Positions 12,151-24,312 of a stretch of 64,000 nucleotides of DNA are shown here, piece by piece. Origin of the DNA: Chimonanthus salicifolius (Eukaryota > Streptophyta > Magnoliopsida > Laurales > Calycanthaceae); contig CM023532.1 in assembly GCA_013350335.1 (NCBI GenBank), positions 93,493,064 through 93,557,063 on the forward strand, read 5' to 3'. Both the position numbers and the translations under genes were made by a program. Within the stretch, counting starts at the first letter, position 1; the number at the start of each line of letters is the position of its first letter. Below the pieces are notes generated by a model that saw only the letters and a list, made by a program, of their open reading frames with translations, had not been told where the DNA came from and searched no databases.

Positions 12151-12803
12151 TGACAGCAAGATGGTGTGGATGATGGGTGAGATTCATAACACAGACACCC
12201 ATGGCATAGCATTCATTTTATGGTTTTTCGTTATTATATTGTCTATATGCTTTGTTATCACTAATCCATGTGTTAGCCCTACTCGGAGTCCTACTGGGCG
12301 CGTTGTCTAATGCCCTACTTCTACCCTAGCTGATGACGCAGGAGACGGCGGAGCAGAAGGACGAGACGGGAGCCAAGCTTAGGAGCTTGGGGAGGCGGCT
12401 ACTTAATTTATTTAAATTTGTTTTGGAAATGTATTTGAGTAGCCTAGCTTGTCGGAAATGTAATATTTTAGATTACTTGCTATATTTTGGTTTTTATTTT
12501 GGACATTGTGATGTTGAGATATTTTGGTAATTAAATGAATGTTCTTCCCTGCTATCTAAAATTTGTAGGTTAGTCTCTATTGTCATTCCGCATTTAATTT
12601 AATATTCCTCGAGCTTACTTCTACGTGTGCATCATTCTCGTGGACTTCGTTCCACGCACACGTAGGGTTGGCCAGTTAAGGGCCGGGCTTTAGAAGCTCG
12701 AACTTAACTAGTGTCTTGACGTCCGCGCCCTTTGTCACTTTTTATTTCCAAAAAAAAAAAAAAAATAGACTCTAATTTTCGGTGAATAGGGGCGGGCGTT
12801 ACA

Positions 12804-12980
12804 ACCGCTTATACCCATTTTGATACATAGTCACACCTACGAGGATATATAGATTGCCGAAAGAATTATGGAAGGGTCCCATGAAATCGATGCCTCAAAC
12901 ATCAAAAAGTTCAACAGTTAAGATTGGGCTTAAAGGCATCATGTTTCGGCGGGATATACTTCCTAATTTTTGACATCTAT
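12804..12980 (-). pseudogene. Athila-like integrase, central piece (broken)
   Basis: Read from 12980 down, this gives RCQKLGSISRRNMMPL, then VELFDV-stop-GIDFMGPF (first catalytic aspartate), SFGNLYILV, and in a shifted frame YVSKWV next to the insertion at 12804. It joins the zinc-finger part of the same integrase, at 15491 and above, across a solo LTR. The stop after FDV and the frame change show decay. Confidence 0.8.
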
Positions 12981-15490
12981 TGTTATGTGACAATTATGCA
13001 AAGTTTTAAATTTATAATCTCGTAAGCTCATGAACCATTTATAGTACAACATTATGAGTGTGAGGTCGATCCCATAGAGAACAAACAAAATCTATGCATA
13101 AGTAAATCAACATATATATTTTTGTAATCTAATGCTTGAGTTAATTTGTTTCTTATTAAACATTGAGATTAAACATATATCAAAGTATAAAAATCAATCC
13201 TAATTTTATAAATTTACTTCTAAGTTAACAATCTCTCTTTTAAAATTCAAAACCAAAAGTTAGAGCATCAATTAAACGTGATTAAGATAATGGATTAAAA
13301 TATAATTTATGGATAATCTCATATACAAATTAAGATGACAAAATTAAAGTTTATTTAAATTAACACTCAAACTTGCCAACACATATTGAAGGGTTTGAAT
13401 ACAGAAAATACAAGACATTTAAAATGCATGACAAACAAATCAAAAGAATGAAAAGAATTTAAATTATTAAAGTACAACAAACATTGATAAGAAATAACAT
13501 AAAAGAAAACATGAATTAAAGTTGAGAATAAAATAAATGTCATGATATAAAAATGCATAATTTAAAAAGTGGTTATGGAATTATTCTTTCATCACCCAAA
13601 TTAAATAAATAAATAAGAAATTTAGATTTGAAATTCAACGCATAGAATTCGAAAATATATTGAATAATCAGACTTTTCAAGAATCTAAAATGGATATCTC
13701 TTATTTATTTAATGGAAAAATTAAATACAAGAATTGGAAAAATAATCAAGAAGACAACTAATAATCGAATTTACAGTGAATGCTCACTTGTGAAATTCAC
13801 ATGAAGCATAGTGTCTCTGGTTCTTCAAGGTGTGTTCTCCAATCTTAGGTCCTCTTGAGCTCAAGGTCTAATTTGAAATTCATTATGGTCGAAGTGGGGT
13901 ATTTTTACACTCAAGGTTTGGATGGACGACTAAGATTGGATCTTGGTTTGAGATGATGGATGAAAGGTTGGGATTTGATCTAACTTATGGTGAATGGATG
14001 AGATTAAAAGATGTAAAATCTAGGGTTGCACAGTGCTATGGTTGAATTTTAGGTTGCTTGGACAGTGGGTGACTTGATAGCTAAGGTATCTTGGGAGAAA
14101 AGAAATGAGAGAAATTATAGGACAAGCAAGGGCTTGGTCGAATTTGACATTGTGTAATCCTAGGGTTTAGGGTTTCATGAATGCATGATAATCGATGGAT
14201 GAGATTGAATCTCTAAATGCATGAATGACTAAGATGATGTAGATGACATGGAGGTTATCCTAAATGAGGTACGCGCATGGATGAGATAGAACAATTCAAT
14301 ATTCGAATGGATGGAGGAAAGATACGGTAGAATCGTGTGTGCTATGGTGGAGAGGTGGAAAAATTGTGTATGGCTCATCTTTGGATTGTATTGGGAGAAA
14401 AGATAGGATCTGGGTGTGGTGGCAAGCTTGGAGAGGAATTCTAGGAGTCATGCGATGGAGGCTTCCTAAGATTGGGATTTTCGTGTGGAGCAAGGTGATA
14501 TGCGCATGGGGTACTTTATTTTAGGGTTTGTGCATTAGATCTAGGGTTTAAGAATGGATGTCTATGATTGATTGGCCTAGATCTAATGGCTTTGATGGGT
14601 GATGGGTAATCTAAATGGATGGATGGATAGATGGTGCATGGATGATTACAATCCTAGGGTTAATCTATATGATGGATGGTTTGGATGTCCTAAATCTAAA
14701 CATGATGTATGAATAGGCTAGATTTACTAAGTGGATCTAGGGGTTTACCTAAATTGATGAATGCAAATGAATGATATGAATAAGATGTATGAGATGAATG
14801 GTTTGGATTACATGATTGGGTTAATGGATGGTGTGGATGAGTGATTGGAGTTGGATGGTTAAGATTTTATGGGTAGGATGGGTTTTGGATTTGGGTTTCT
14901 TGGGTGTGGACTTATAATGGAGTTGGGCTTAGGGTTAGTGAACTTGAATTTGGGCCTGGAGCATTGAATCTTGGATTGAACTTGGACTTGGACTGGAGCT
15001 TGGACTTTGGCTTGCTGGGCTTGAATTTACTTTGGCCTGACCCACATTGGGAAATGCACATGGAGTGCTTGGTCTGGCCCAGTGTCTGGCATTTGGAGCG
15101 AAGCTTGGCCAAATTGTAGTGGATCTCTGGACCATGGATCTTGTTTTTCAACTTTTGGCCTCTTTGATTGCAAACTTGCTTTAAAATTAAATAATAAATC
15201 AAACCACTTAAATATCTAAATATTGAATTAATCTGGACTCTCATAAACATGTCCAGATTATCCAATTTACATTTAAAACCCTAAAAGCGGTATGATTTAA
15301 TTATAAATTTTAAATCTTTGATTTTAAGCTCTCTTCTGACAATTATCCACTATTTTATGATGATTTCCTGTTTTACCCTGATTTTTCCTACTAAACTAAA
15401 ATAAATCATTAAATGCATCTTATATATACAAAATTAAGGCTAACTAACCTAAATAACAGGGGTAAAAATGTAATATTTTCAGTCTCAACA
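12981..15490 (-). mobile_element. Athila-family solo LTR, 2.5 kb, inserted in integrase
   Basis: On the minus strand it begins TGTTGAGACTG at 15490 and ends CACATAACA at 12981. It is bounded by a perfect 5-bp duplication, TCTAT on the plus strand (12976-12980 and 15491-15495), that splits the CDRCQ codons of the integrase. It resembles the LTR at 4728-5756, so it belongs to the same family as its host. It is AT-rich, with dispersed short repeats (GGATGG, TAGGGTTT) and no PBS or protein domain. The same LTR sits at the same integrase site in the plus-strand copy at 29267. Confidence 0.85.
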
Positions 15491-16230
15491 TCTATCACAT
15501 GAAATGCAAAACGTATGGGTATCGCGAAACATGGAGGACCAGTAAAATCCACACTACAAGAATTTTGCAATTATCTTTTTAGCTTTGAAGTGGCCTCCAC
15601 AGGCTTGATCATGATAGAAATAATTTTTTTGACTTATGCTAGAAACTTAACTCTATCTTGATTAGTCCATTACGGAAGCATTTGATTGGTTACAAGATAA
15701 TTGACAATATCAGCAAACCATGGTACTTGAGAAACTGACATGAGTTTCTCATCAGGGTAGGACTCAGTGATACGACGGGTGTCATCAGTGAACTCGGTTA
15801 GCAATCTAGACAAATGGTCAGCTACCACATTCTCGAAACCTCTATTGTCCTGGATTTCAATGTCAAATTCTTGTAGCAAAAGTATCCATTGAATCAGGCG
15901 GGACTTAGCATCTTTCTTAGAAAGAAGATACTTGAGTGCAGTGTGATCTGAGTAGACGATGACCTTCGAACCTACCAAGTAAGATCGAAATTTGTCTAGT
16001 GAAATACAACAACTAACAACTCTTTCTCTGTAGTGGAATAATGAAGTTGAGCGTCATTCAATGTTTTGCTAGCATAATAGATAACATGAGGTAATTTGTT
16101 CATTCTGTGTCCTAACACAACTCCTACTACATAGTTAGAGGCATCACATATGATCTCAAAGGGTACAGACCAATCAGGTGGTTGTATGATTGGAACAGAA
16201 GTCAACGTAGTTTTCAATTTTTCGAAGGCT
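15491..16230 (-). pseudogene. Athila-like RNase H and integrase zinc-finger segment
   Basis: Minus 16217-15996 encodes the start of RNase H with CDAS, KTLNDAQLHYSTTEKELL and a stop after VVFH. The next frame (15978-15670) continues with YSDHTALKYLL and NVVADHLSRL, giving the acidic residues of the fold (D, E, D, D). Below 15670 an HHCC-like zinc-finger region (GGHF..., CGFYW..., SCDRC) leads to the LTR junction at 15490. RNase H removes RNA from the RNA:DNA hybrid during reverse transcription. The VVFH frame break occurs at the same codon in the plus-strand copy near 28749. Confidence 0.85.
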
Positions 16231-17120
16231 ATGACACATTTTTCATCAAAATTGAAAACGGCATCCCTGGTTAAGAGTCTACAAAGAGGTCACGATATGT
16301 CACTGAATCCTTTGATAAACCTTCTGTAAAAACCAGCATGACCTAAGAATGACCTAATCTCTTTAACATTTTTGGGTCTTGGCAAATTAAATAGTAGATT
16401 AACTTTGTCTTTATCTACTTCAATTCATTTTTCTGAGATGATGTACCCTAGTACTATGTCTAATTTCACCATGAAGTAACATTTTTCCTAATTAAGTACT
16501 AAGTTCTTTTCTTTGCACCTGACTAACAGAAGAGTCAGATGGTGCAGGCACTGGTCAAAAGTTGATCCCAAAACTGAGAAGTCATCCATGAAGACTTCCA
16601 GGAAACGTTCTACCATGTTGGAGAAAATACTGATCATGCACCATTGAAAGGTGGCGGATTCATTATACAGTCCGAAAGGCATACGACGATTGGCGAGCAT
16701 ACAGAATGGACAGGTGAAGGTTGTTTTATCCTGGTCTTCAAGAGCAATGTAGATTTGATTATATTTGGAATAACCATCAAAAAAACAATAAAATGCATGA
16801 CATGCTAAACATTCAAGCATTTGATCGACGAATGGAATAGGAAAGTGATCCTTATGAGTGGCAGTGTTCAGTTTCGGTAATCAATACAAACTCTCCATCC
16901 CGTTTGAACACGTGTTGCAACTAACACATTTTCCTCATTTTTTTTACCATGACACTGCACTTTTTCAAGAAAACTTGGATTGGAATTAACCATGCACTGT
17001 CAGAAATTGGGTAAATGATACCTGATTCGAGAAGTTTCAAAATTTCGGCTCTTACTACTTCCTACATCGCAAGATTTAACCGTCTATGTGGTTCTCTAGA
17101 AGTCTTGGAATTTTCTTCCA
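16231..17120 (-). pseudogene. Athila-like reverse transcriptase (broken)
   Basis: The best open part is minus 16820-16488. It carries KTTFTCPF, the NRRMPFGLYNESATFQ region and the catalytic box FMDDFSVLG, equivalent to YxDD with both aspartates kept. Upstream, in other frames, lie EILKLLESGIIYPISDSAW (about 17050) and a decayed finger region. Downstream pieces match the thumb/connection region (for example RSFLGHAGFYRR near 16330). RT copies element RNA into DNA. Several stops and frame changes make it non-functional. Confidence 0.85.
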
Positions 17121-17575
17121 GATGAATTTTGTGCATGACCACAGAAGGGATAATTCCTTTGAGATCGGCGATGGACCATCCTATAGCTTCAAGATGATCT
17201 CTGAAAACAAATAGAAAAGTGTGTAGACTCCTGCTCAGAAGTTAAGTCTGAAGCTACGATAATTGGCAATGTGTTTGAATGTCCAAGATATGAATATTTG
17301 AGAGTCAGGGAGTACTTTAAGCTCTAGTTTTGGTGATTTCTTAACTGATGGGACTGAAACAGATTGATTGATAAAACGAGGTTCAATTTTGGAGATAGCA
17401 TTCACTTCATTAAAATTGAAATCCTTGCCTAAAATAGAAAATGATTTTTCGAAATGATCATTGCAAATGGAGTGAAAGAAAAACTCATCAACATAATCTG
17501 AATTAAGTTAACCTCGCATGGATCATCTGTGCAGAGATGTTGTCTACATAGGCAAAAAACGTTGAGTTCGGTTGT
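17121..17575 (-). pseudogene. Decayed protease-RT linker of the Athila-like element
   Basis: No long frame survives. The stretch aligns by eye with 24040-24312 plus 27439-27660 of the plus-strand copy (shared words around GAATATTTGAGAGTC and GAAATCACCAAAACTAG), which fixes it as pol sequence between protease and RT. No separate function is visible. Confidence 0.6.
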
Positions 17576-18092
17576 CTAGTCACCAAATGATAATCTAAAC
17601 ATACCATTTTGGCAATTAATTACAGCTTTTGTAGTGGCCAAAAATGTTCGTCCAAGAATGAATGAGATATGCCCATTGTCGTTCTGAGTGGGTTGTGTAT
17701 GCAATACCACAAAATCTACAGGAAAGTAGAAATCGTCAACCTTAATTAGAACATCTTCTATCATACCTCTTGGAATTTTCACAGAACGGTCAGCTAACTA
17801 TAGGGAGATAGAAGTGGATTTTAATTCTCCCAAACCTAACTTCTCATAAAAGGGAGTATGGTAGTAGGCTAACACTAGCTCCAAGATCTAATAAGGCCTT
17901 GTCAATTGTGTTTGTACCAATGGTAATAGTTGGACATCCAGGATCCTTATGCTTAATTGGAAATGGTTGTTGGAGGAGTACACTCGTATTTTCTGCTAAA
18001 AAATCTTTTGAGGGAATGTTAGTTCTCCGTTTTATCGTCCATAGGTCCTTGTGAAATTTGGCATATGAAGGTACCTGGTTGATGGCATCCAA
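17576..18092 (-). pseudogene. Athila-like aspartic protease (broken)
   Basis: Two frames, 18092-17844 and 17782-17576, make up the protease. The first has LLQQPFPIKHKDPGCPTI and then the active-site loop LLDLGASVSLLPYS, where family members have D-x-G-A. The second has IPRGMIEDVLIKVDDFYFP, ILGRTFLATTKAVINC and FRLSFGD. The frame is lost between them around 17790-17840. The enzyme would cut the Gag-Pol polyprotein. The neighbours are gag upstream and RT downstream, the normal Ty3/gypsy order. Confidence 0.85.
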
Positions 18093-19056
18093 TAAAGGGA
18101 TATTGATACTGACATGTTTGAAAACCTCTAGTATGTCACTATAAGGTATCTTTTGTTTTATAGATAGCCTATGAGGGTATGGCCCTAGGTGAAAATGTTT
18201 TCTTAGTAGAGAAATTCGGTGGATTTTGGACTAGGGGTGAACTTAGTGAGTTATCCGGTTGCTTTGATTGATCATTGATTTGTTCTTCAGGTTTATGCAT
18301 TTCCACTTTATTGTCTACATGTTTCCCTGACCTCAATGTAGTAATTGATTTAATATCGTCAAGTTTGGATGATGAAACCTCGTACTGTCCCTTAGGATTT
18401 GGAATAGGTTGACTGGGAAATTTGTCCTTTTCCCTATCACCAATAGTTGTGGCTAATTGTCCAAGCAGTGTCTCAAGCTTGTGAATAGCCTGCTGAGTAT
18501 TTTGAATGAATTGCTGCAACGTATCTTCAATTGAAGGTTTACGTTGTTGTGAAGGATTAGACTGATAAGACTGATTTGGTTGGGGTGGATAATAAGGTTG
18601 ATTTTGAGGGGAAGGGTGATATGATTGATTTGGGTATGGTTGATTTGGAGATAATTGGGATGTCTGATTTTGATATTGAGGAGAATTTTGATTCATTGGA
18701 GATTGATTCTGATGCCCAGAGAAATTGAGATGATTTCACTAATTAGGATTGTATGTGGTAGAAAACGTGGTTCATTGTTGTCTTCCAAAATTATTGAGTG
18801 AATTGGCCTGATTGGTTGAACACTCAGCATTTGATCCTAGGGAAAAACAATTTTGGGTATGTCCTGGGCTAGAACACAAAGCACAAAATTCAGCATTTGC
18901 TCCTATTGATGGATTCATCGCCTGAGTCATCGCTAATGAGTCAACTTTTTTCCTTAGCTTTGTGATTGCTAACTTAACGTCAAAGTCACTACTGACTTTG
19001 TACAAACCCCCTTTTCTTGAGGTTTGTGGTAAATTCTCTTTTTTTGGGGAAAAAAT
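18093..19056 (-). pseudogene. Athila-like gag, C-terminal half (truncated)
   Basis: Frames 19170-18772 and 18696-18169 carry the end of Gag. There is a segment with SSDFDVKLAITKLRKKVDSL, a Cys/His box CALCSSPGHTQNC like the zinc knuckle of the family, then a long Asn/Gln/Pro/Ser-rich stretch (18696-18540) and the linker KLETLLGQLATTIGDREK. The capsid half is missing. From about 19057 upward the sequence stops matching the plus-strand copy, so an insertion or rearrangement cut it. Low-complexity N/Q/P is shared with the plus copy and is a family trait. Confidence 0.75.
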
Positions 19057-20095
19057 CGTTGATTTCCAAGTGTATGTTCTTACTCCTTTGGGCTTCTTCC
19101 CCAAATGTGCATCTACAAACCCTAGAGTGCTTTTTTTTTTCTCTACACTAGAACAACGTAAGCACGACATACCTCTATAGATCCAGAGATCTCATCGGTG
19201 AGGGGTTGATGAGTATCCGGCTCGGGTTCTTTTCTTCCTCTCCTTCATTTTGAGCTTTCTCCTCTTATTTCTTTGGAATTGATGAAGGTAGAGGAAAGGG
19301 GAAAAGATGATGCACTATCAAAAATTAAGTTCGAGAGGTGAGTGAAAGAAGATGACGTTTTCCTTTATTTCCTTTCCTCCTCCTCTCTTGTTTTTTTTTT
19401 TTTCCCTTCCATTTCCCTCTTTTCTCTCTTTTATTTCCCTCTCCCTTTGGAGTAGATGAAGATGACCGTGGTGAAGGTGCCGGAAAAATGAAGAGGGAAG
19501 GACGGGGTGTGCTACCGATCTCCCCTCTCTCTATTGTTTCTCTCTTTTCTTTTTCTCTTTCTTTCCTCTCCTTTCTTTCATTTTCCTTCTTCTCTTCTTC
19601 TCCTCTATTCAAAGGGCAAGACACGTGGAGAGCATGCATTGGCTCTCAAGGACGGTGGTAGGTGGGTTTGGTGTGTAGTCTCCTCATGCATTTAATGCAT
19701 GAGGTGACTTAAACAGTGGTGGTTATGCGGATTTGAAATTCGGATCTGGGCACGCTCGACAAGTCGAAACGTCGATCGGTCGAGACTCGAGTCTATCCAT
19801 ATGTCGGTATATTGACATGTCGAATGCAAGTGGTCAAGTTCTGTAATCGAGCGACTATATTTTCTTAGTGCTCTCTGATAATCTTCCTCGACACATTGAT
19901 CCTTCGACCTGTTGAACGAGGTTCACCGACCCGTCGGTGCATCGACGTGTCAGTCTTGGAAAATTTTAGATTTTCCTTGTTTCTTCTTATTTTCATTTAT
20001 TTTCTCACTTGGTTTAATACCCAATCCTATTCTCAATCCATGCTCTTAAGAGGGGATTACAGTAATCCACTGGTTTAGAATTTCGGGGTGTTACA
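19057..20095 (+). mobile_element. LTR-like fragment ending GGGGTGTTACA
   Basis: The right edge is a Tekay-like terminus, GGGGTGTTACA at 20095. The left edge is placed where homology between the two gag copies ends, and I found no matching start. The middle is strongly C/T- and G/A-rich (19230-19620), as in the leaders of the other LTRs here, followed by TCGA-rich words and the palindrome CACCGACCCGTCGGTG (19924-19939). No protein is recognised; open frames at 19325-19695 are low-complexity. Confidence 0.45.
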
Positions 20096-21760
20096 GTGGG
20101 ATTTTGAAATTTTTCCCCCTCAATATTAGTACCATTTTTCTCTCCCTTTTTGTCATAAATTGACAAAGGGTACAAGACAATCATATCATGGAGAAATAGA
20201 TTCAACGAAACATTAGTTTTAAATAAAGATTTATTCCAATATTTGAAACCAATAAATATCCGCCACCCAACCAATTTGTCAGATCCTCAAAAACACAATT
20301 TCCTATTAGGAACAAGGAGGAACTAAGCATATCAAGGGGCCTAAACCAACCCTCTCACCTTTTGAACCCAATTTTTCATTGAAGGGTAAAGGCCTGTTGT
20401 CACCCCTGGGTTCTTTGAAACCAGCTCTCCTTCTCTTTTAGCTTTTGGACCAAGGGATCATGTTGGTTTCCTCCATACACAGTACTTTTATTATTGGCCC
20501 GAAGATTTACCTTTGCTTGAGAAATTTTGTCTTTGAGGTGCTTCTTTCTCAGGTTTCATTCAAACCTCATGTGACCTTTTTTCCCACAATAATAACATGT
20601 CACACTTGAAGATTTAGAGGAAGAATGCTCACCTTTCACAAAAATAGTTTTGGAGTTGGATTTCTTACTCATTTTCTCATCAATACCTAGACCAGTTTTA
20701 TCTCCAATTTGTTTTCCAATGTTTAAGAGTTTTCAAGTTTTTCTTCCCCTTGAGTAAATTTATCTTCAAATTTTCTTTTGTGACTCCTTAATGGTTTAAG
20801 TCAAATTCTAGTTTTTACTTTTCACTTCTAATTTTTTACTCATCTTTCTTTAGTTTTAAAATTTCATCTTGAGTCAATTTGAGCATTTCTTGAAGACTTA
20901 GATTTTCATCTTGGACAATTTTTAATCTTTTTCAAATGTTTATTTTTCAGTTTTTAATTGATTTTTCAATTTTACATTTTCATTTTTAGATTTACCAAGC
21001 CTTTTAGTCAAATCTTTGCTTTCTAAGAACAAAACATCATAAGCTTCTTGTAAACCATCATCCTCACTGTCAGATCCTTCACTATTACTTTCAACATTTG
21101 AAGCATTTTTAGAATCATAAGAAATGGAAGCAATGAAACCTTTCGTCTTAACAACATCTTCATGGGTTGACACATCGAAGTCACTTTCAGATTGTAATAT
21201 TTCTTCTTATACTATAGTGGTCATGGCCTTTTTTTTAGATCTCCTCTTAGACGGACATTCATAAGAAAAGTGCTCATATCCATCACAATTAAAACATTGA
21301 GTTTCTTTGGGCTTGTCCTTATATTTTTCTTTGAATTTATCTCTTAATTTTTCTTTTGAAAAGTGTAGTTTATTTTTAGAAATTTCTCTAGAGTCTTCTT
21401 TTTTAACTCTTCTTTTGTTTTTCCTATTATTAAAGTGTTTTATGAAATTCTTAGCAAGTATGGCAACATTTTCATCTGAATCACTTTCAGAGTCATCAGA
21501 TTTTTCATCTATTTTATTTTCAGTTTTTAGAGAAGATCTTAGAGCAAATGATTTCTTTTTGGGCATTTCATCTTCAAAATAGAGCTCATAAGTTTGAAGA
21601 GATCCTACTAAGTTAGCAACCCTCATTTGATCCACATCTTTGTATTCATCAATGGCGGCTACTTCGGGCTTAAATCTTCTGGGCAGACTTTTCAAGTCTA
21701 GAGACAATCTTTAGGGTCCTATTAGTCAATATAAGTTTGATTGTATTAGCGCAATTCAAA
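20096..21760 (-). pseudogene. Sirevirus-like (Ty1/copia) gag joined to an element 3' end
   Basis: Minus 21707-21207 carries SLPRRFKP, VGSLQTYEL and a CCHC knuckle, CFNCDGYEHFSYEC, typical of Sirevirus Gag. The frame continues at 21173-20940 with an acidic and Lys-rich helix-prone stretch. A second knuckle, CYYCGKKGHMRFE, lies near 20600 and its last Cys codon is a stop. Protease, integrase and RT do not follow. Instead, about 20150-20110, comes GACAAAAAGGGAGAG and a TTGAGGGGGAAAA tract, like the 3' non-coding end and polypurine tract of Sireviruses. So pol is missing, either deleted or never present. Several frame breaks show decay. Confidence 0.7.
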
Positions 21761-22059
21761 TATAGATTTAAGCATGTTGTTGTGTGAATTTGTTGGAGTG
21801 TGAATGATCGTGTCTATGTAGGCTTAACTGGTCTCGTGACTCCACCAATCGATTGGTTAGAGTTACATCTCTTGTCAGTACGTCGATTGTTCTGTCCGAA
21901 GCTCAATCTAGCTCAGTCAATGACATAGATACTCCACCATTTCACCATCATCATCATCTTCATTTTCATCACTACCACCATCACCCATTGCAGGGGAAGT
22001 TGTGGAGAAAACTCTCCAAAGCTACTTCTCACCAATCACAACCAACACTCCACCAGGTA
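21761..22059. other. Junction region with no gene
   Basis: This lies between the copia gag remnant and the plus-strand Athila gag. It contains CCAATCGATTGG (palindrome, about 21846) and a CAT/CAC-rich stretch at 21940-21990. The right part may already belong to the Athila leader. No coding signal is convincing. Confidence 0.4.
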
Positions 22060-23361
22060 TAATTATACCTGCAACCAATGTTACCTTTGAACTTAAGCCA
22101 GCACTTTTACATCTTCTACCAGCTTTTCATTGACTTGATAGAGAGGAATCACTGATGAATCTATTCGTCTTCAATTGTTTCTTTACTAGCTCAAAGAAAA
22201 AACGAAATCATGGTTAAATTCTTTACCTGCGAATACCATCACCACTTGGGATCAATTAGTTAATAAAATTTTGAACAAGTTTTTCCCAATATAAAATACA
22301 AACGCCCTCAAAAAAGAAATGATAAACTTTAATATAAAGGAAGGTGAACAATTCAGTGAAACATGAGAAAGATTCAAAGATATATTAGCAAAATGTCCCC
22401 ACCATGGCTTTGAAACGTGGAGACTTGTCCAATTTTTCTATGACGGGTTAACCACACCAACCCGCCAAATGGTCGAGTCTATGAAAAATGGAGACCTTTT
22501 GAAGCTAACTGAGAACAATGGATGAACATTCCTAGAAACTTTGGCGGAGAATTCTTAGCGATGTGATTTTTCCAAAAAAAAAAAGAATTTACCACAAACC
22601 TCAAGAAAATGGAGTTTTTACGAAGTCAGTAGTGACTTTGACATTAAGTTAGCAATTGCAAACCTAATGAAAGAAGTTGACTCATTAGCGATGACTCAGG
22701 TGATGAAATCCATAAATAGGAGCAAATGCTAAAATTTGTGTTATGTGTTCTAGCCCAGGACACTGTCCAAAATTGTTCTTCCCTAAGATCAAATGTTGAG
22801 TGTTCAACCGATCAGGCCAATGCACTCAATAATTTTGGAAGACAGCAAGGAATCCCGTTTTCTGCCACATACAATCCTAATTGACGAAATCATCACAATT
22901 TCTCTTGGCGTCAGAATCAATCTCCAATGAATCTAAATCCTCCTCAATATCAAAATCAGTCATTCCAACCATCTCCAAATCAATCATCTCACCCTTCCCC
23001 TCAAAATCAACCTTATCATCCACCCCAACCAAATCAGTCTTATTAGTCTAATCCTTCACATCAACGTAAACCTTCGATTGAAGATACATTGCAGCAATGC
23101 ATGCAAAATTCTCAGCAGACTATGCACAAGCTTGAAACACAGATTGGACAACTAGCCACTACTATTGGTGATTGGGAAAAAAGAAAATTTCCTAGTCAAC
23201 CTATTCCAAATCCTAAGGGACAGTACGAAGTTTCATCATCCAAACCGGATGATGTTAAATCAATTACTACCTTGAGGTCAAGGAAATAGGTAGACAATAA
23301 AGTGGAAATGCCTAAACCTAAAAAATAAATCAATGATCAATCAAAGCAACCGGATAACTCA
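22060..23361 (+). pseudogene. Athila-like gag, plus-strand copy (broken)
   Basis: It begins with a capsid-like start (FELKPALLHLLPAFH, about 22088-22133) missing from the minus copy. It runs through a region matching retrotransposon Gag (ISEKF-type words are obscured by stops), then QVVVTLTLS-like decayed sequence aligned to the minus copy from about 22575, a partial zinc-knuckle remnant near 22740, an Asn/Gln/Pro-rich stretch (22915-23050) and the open piece 23089-23289 with KLETQIGQLATTIGDWEK. Many stops. Gag would form the virus-like particle. Confidence 0.75.
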
Positions 23362-24021
23362 TTGAGTTCACCCCCAATCCAAAATCCACCCGATTTCTCT
23401 ACTAAGAAAATATTTTCACCTAGGGCTCCATACCCTCATAGGCTATCTACAAAACAAAAGATACCATATGGTGACATATTAGAGGTTTTCAAACATGCCA
23501 GTATTAATATCCCTCTACTAGATGCCATCAATCAGGTACCTTCATATGCCAAATTTCTCAAGGACCTAAGTACGGTAAAGCGGAGAACTAATGTCCCCAC
23601 AAATGCTTTTCTAGCAGAAAATGCGAGTGCACTCCTCCAACAGCCGTTTCCAATTAAGCATAAGGATCCTGGATGTCCAACTATTGCCTGTACTATTGGT
23701 ACATACACAATTGACAAGACCTTATTAGATCTTAGAGCTAGTGTTAGCCTACTGCCATACTCCCTTCATGAGCAGTTAGGTTTGGGAGAATTAAAATCCA
23801 CTTCTATCACCCTACAGTTAGCTGGTTTTTCTGTGAAAATTCTAAGAGGTTTGATAAAAGATGTTCTAGTTAAGGCTAACGATTTCTACTTTCCTGAAGA
23901 TTTTGTAATATTGGATACACAACCCACTCAGAGCGACAATGGGCATATCCCATTCATTCTTGGACGACCATTTTTGGCCACTACAAAAGTTGTAATTAAT
24001 TTGCCAAATTGGTATGTTTAG
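23362..24021 (+). pseudogene. Athila-like aspartic protease, plus-strand copy
   Basis: A 219-codon open frame spans the end of Gag and the protease: ALLQQPFPIKHKDPGCPTI (about codons 90-108), the active-site loop LLDLRASVSLLPYS (the Gly of the D-x-G-A type loop is replaced by Arg), LKSTSITLQLAGFSVKI, FYFPEDFVILDTQPTQ and PFILGRPFLATTKVVINL. The frame is lost just after, where the minus copy reads INCQNGMFRLSFGD. It is the best-preserved part of this copy, but the loop change argues against activity. Confidence 0.85.
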
Positions 24022-24312
24022 ATTATCATTTGGTGACTAGACAACCGAACTCAACGTTTTTTGCCTATGTCGACAACATCTCTACACAAATGATCCATGC
24101 GAGGTTAACTTAGTTCAGAGTATGTTGATGAGTTTTTCCTTCACTCCATTTGCAATGATCATTTCGAAAAACCATTTTCTATTTTAGGCAAGGATTTCAA
24201 TTTTAATGCAGTGAATGATTTCACCAAAATTGAATCTCTTTCTATCAATCAATGTGTTTCAGTCCCATCAGTTGAGAAATCACCAAAACTAGAGCTTAAA
24301 GTACTCCCTGAG
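24022..24312 (+). pseudogene. Athila-like pol linker, plus-strand copy
   Basis: This continues pol to the insertion at 24313. Frame 24211-24312 (INQCVSVPSVEKSPKLELKVLPE) resumes after 27443. The last five bases, CTGAG (24308-24312), are the left target duplication of the nested LTR. Confidence 0.75.

Larger units (their letters stand above)
9082..12803 (+). mobile_element. Complete type-A solo LTR, 3.7 kb, inserted in integrase
   Basis: It begins TGTAATAACCC at 9082 and ends GGGCGTTACA at 12803. Flanks are GCCGC (9077-9081) and ACCGC (12804-12808), a 5-bp target duplication with one mismatch, and the interrupted integrase reads on across it. It holds no protein domains or PBS, so it is a solo LTR of unusual length. 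The order is: leader-like stretch around 9840-10170, AT-rich middle, a block with GGTACCGGACATCGC (from about 11309), 71-bp repeats, CATGCATGGCATG (about 11739), a 48-bp hairpin array, then CTACTGGGCGCGTTG and an A-run before the end. Tekay/Del membership is inferred from the termini. Confidence 0.8.

Noticed and set aside
11852..12212. Repeat-protein-like open frames on both strands
   Set aside because: By-product of the 48-bp array, whose period is also a multiple of 3.
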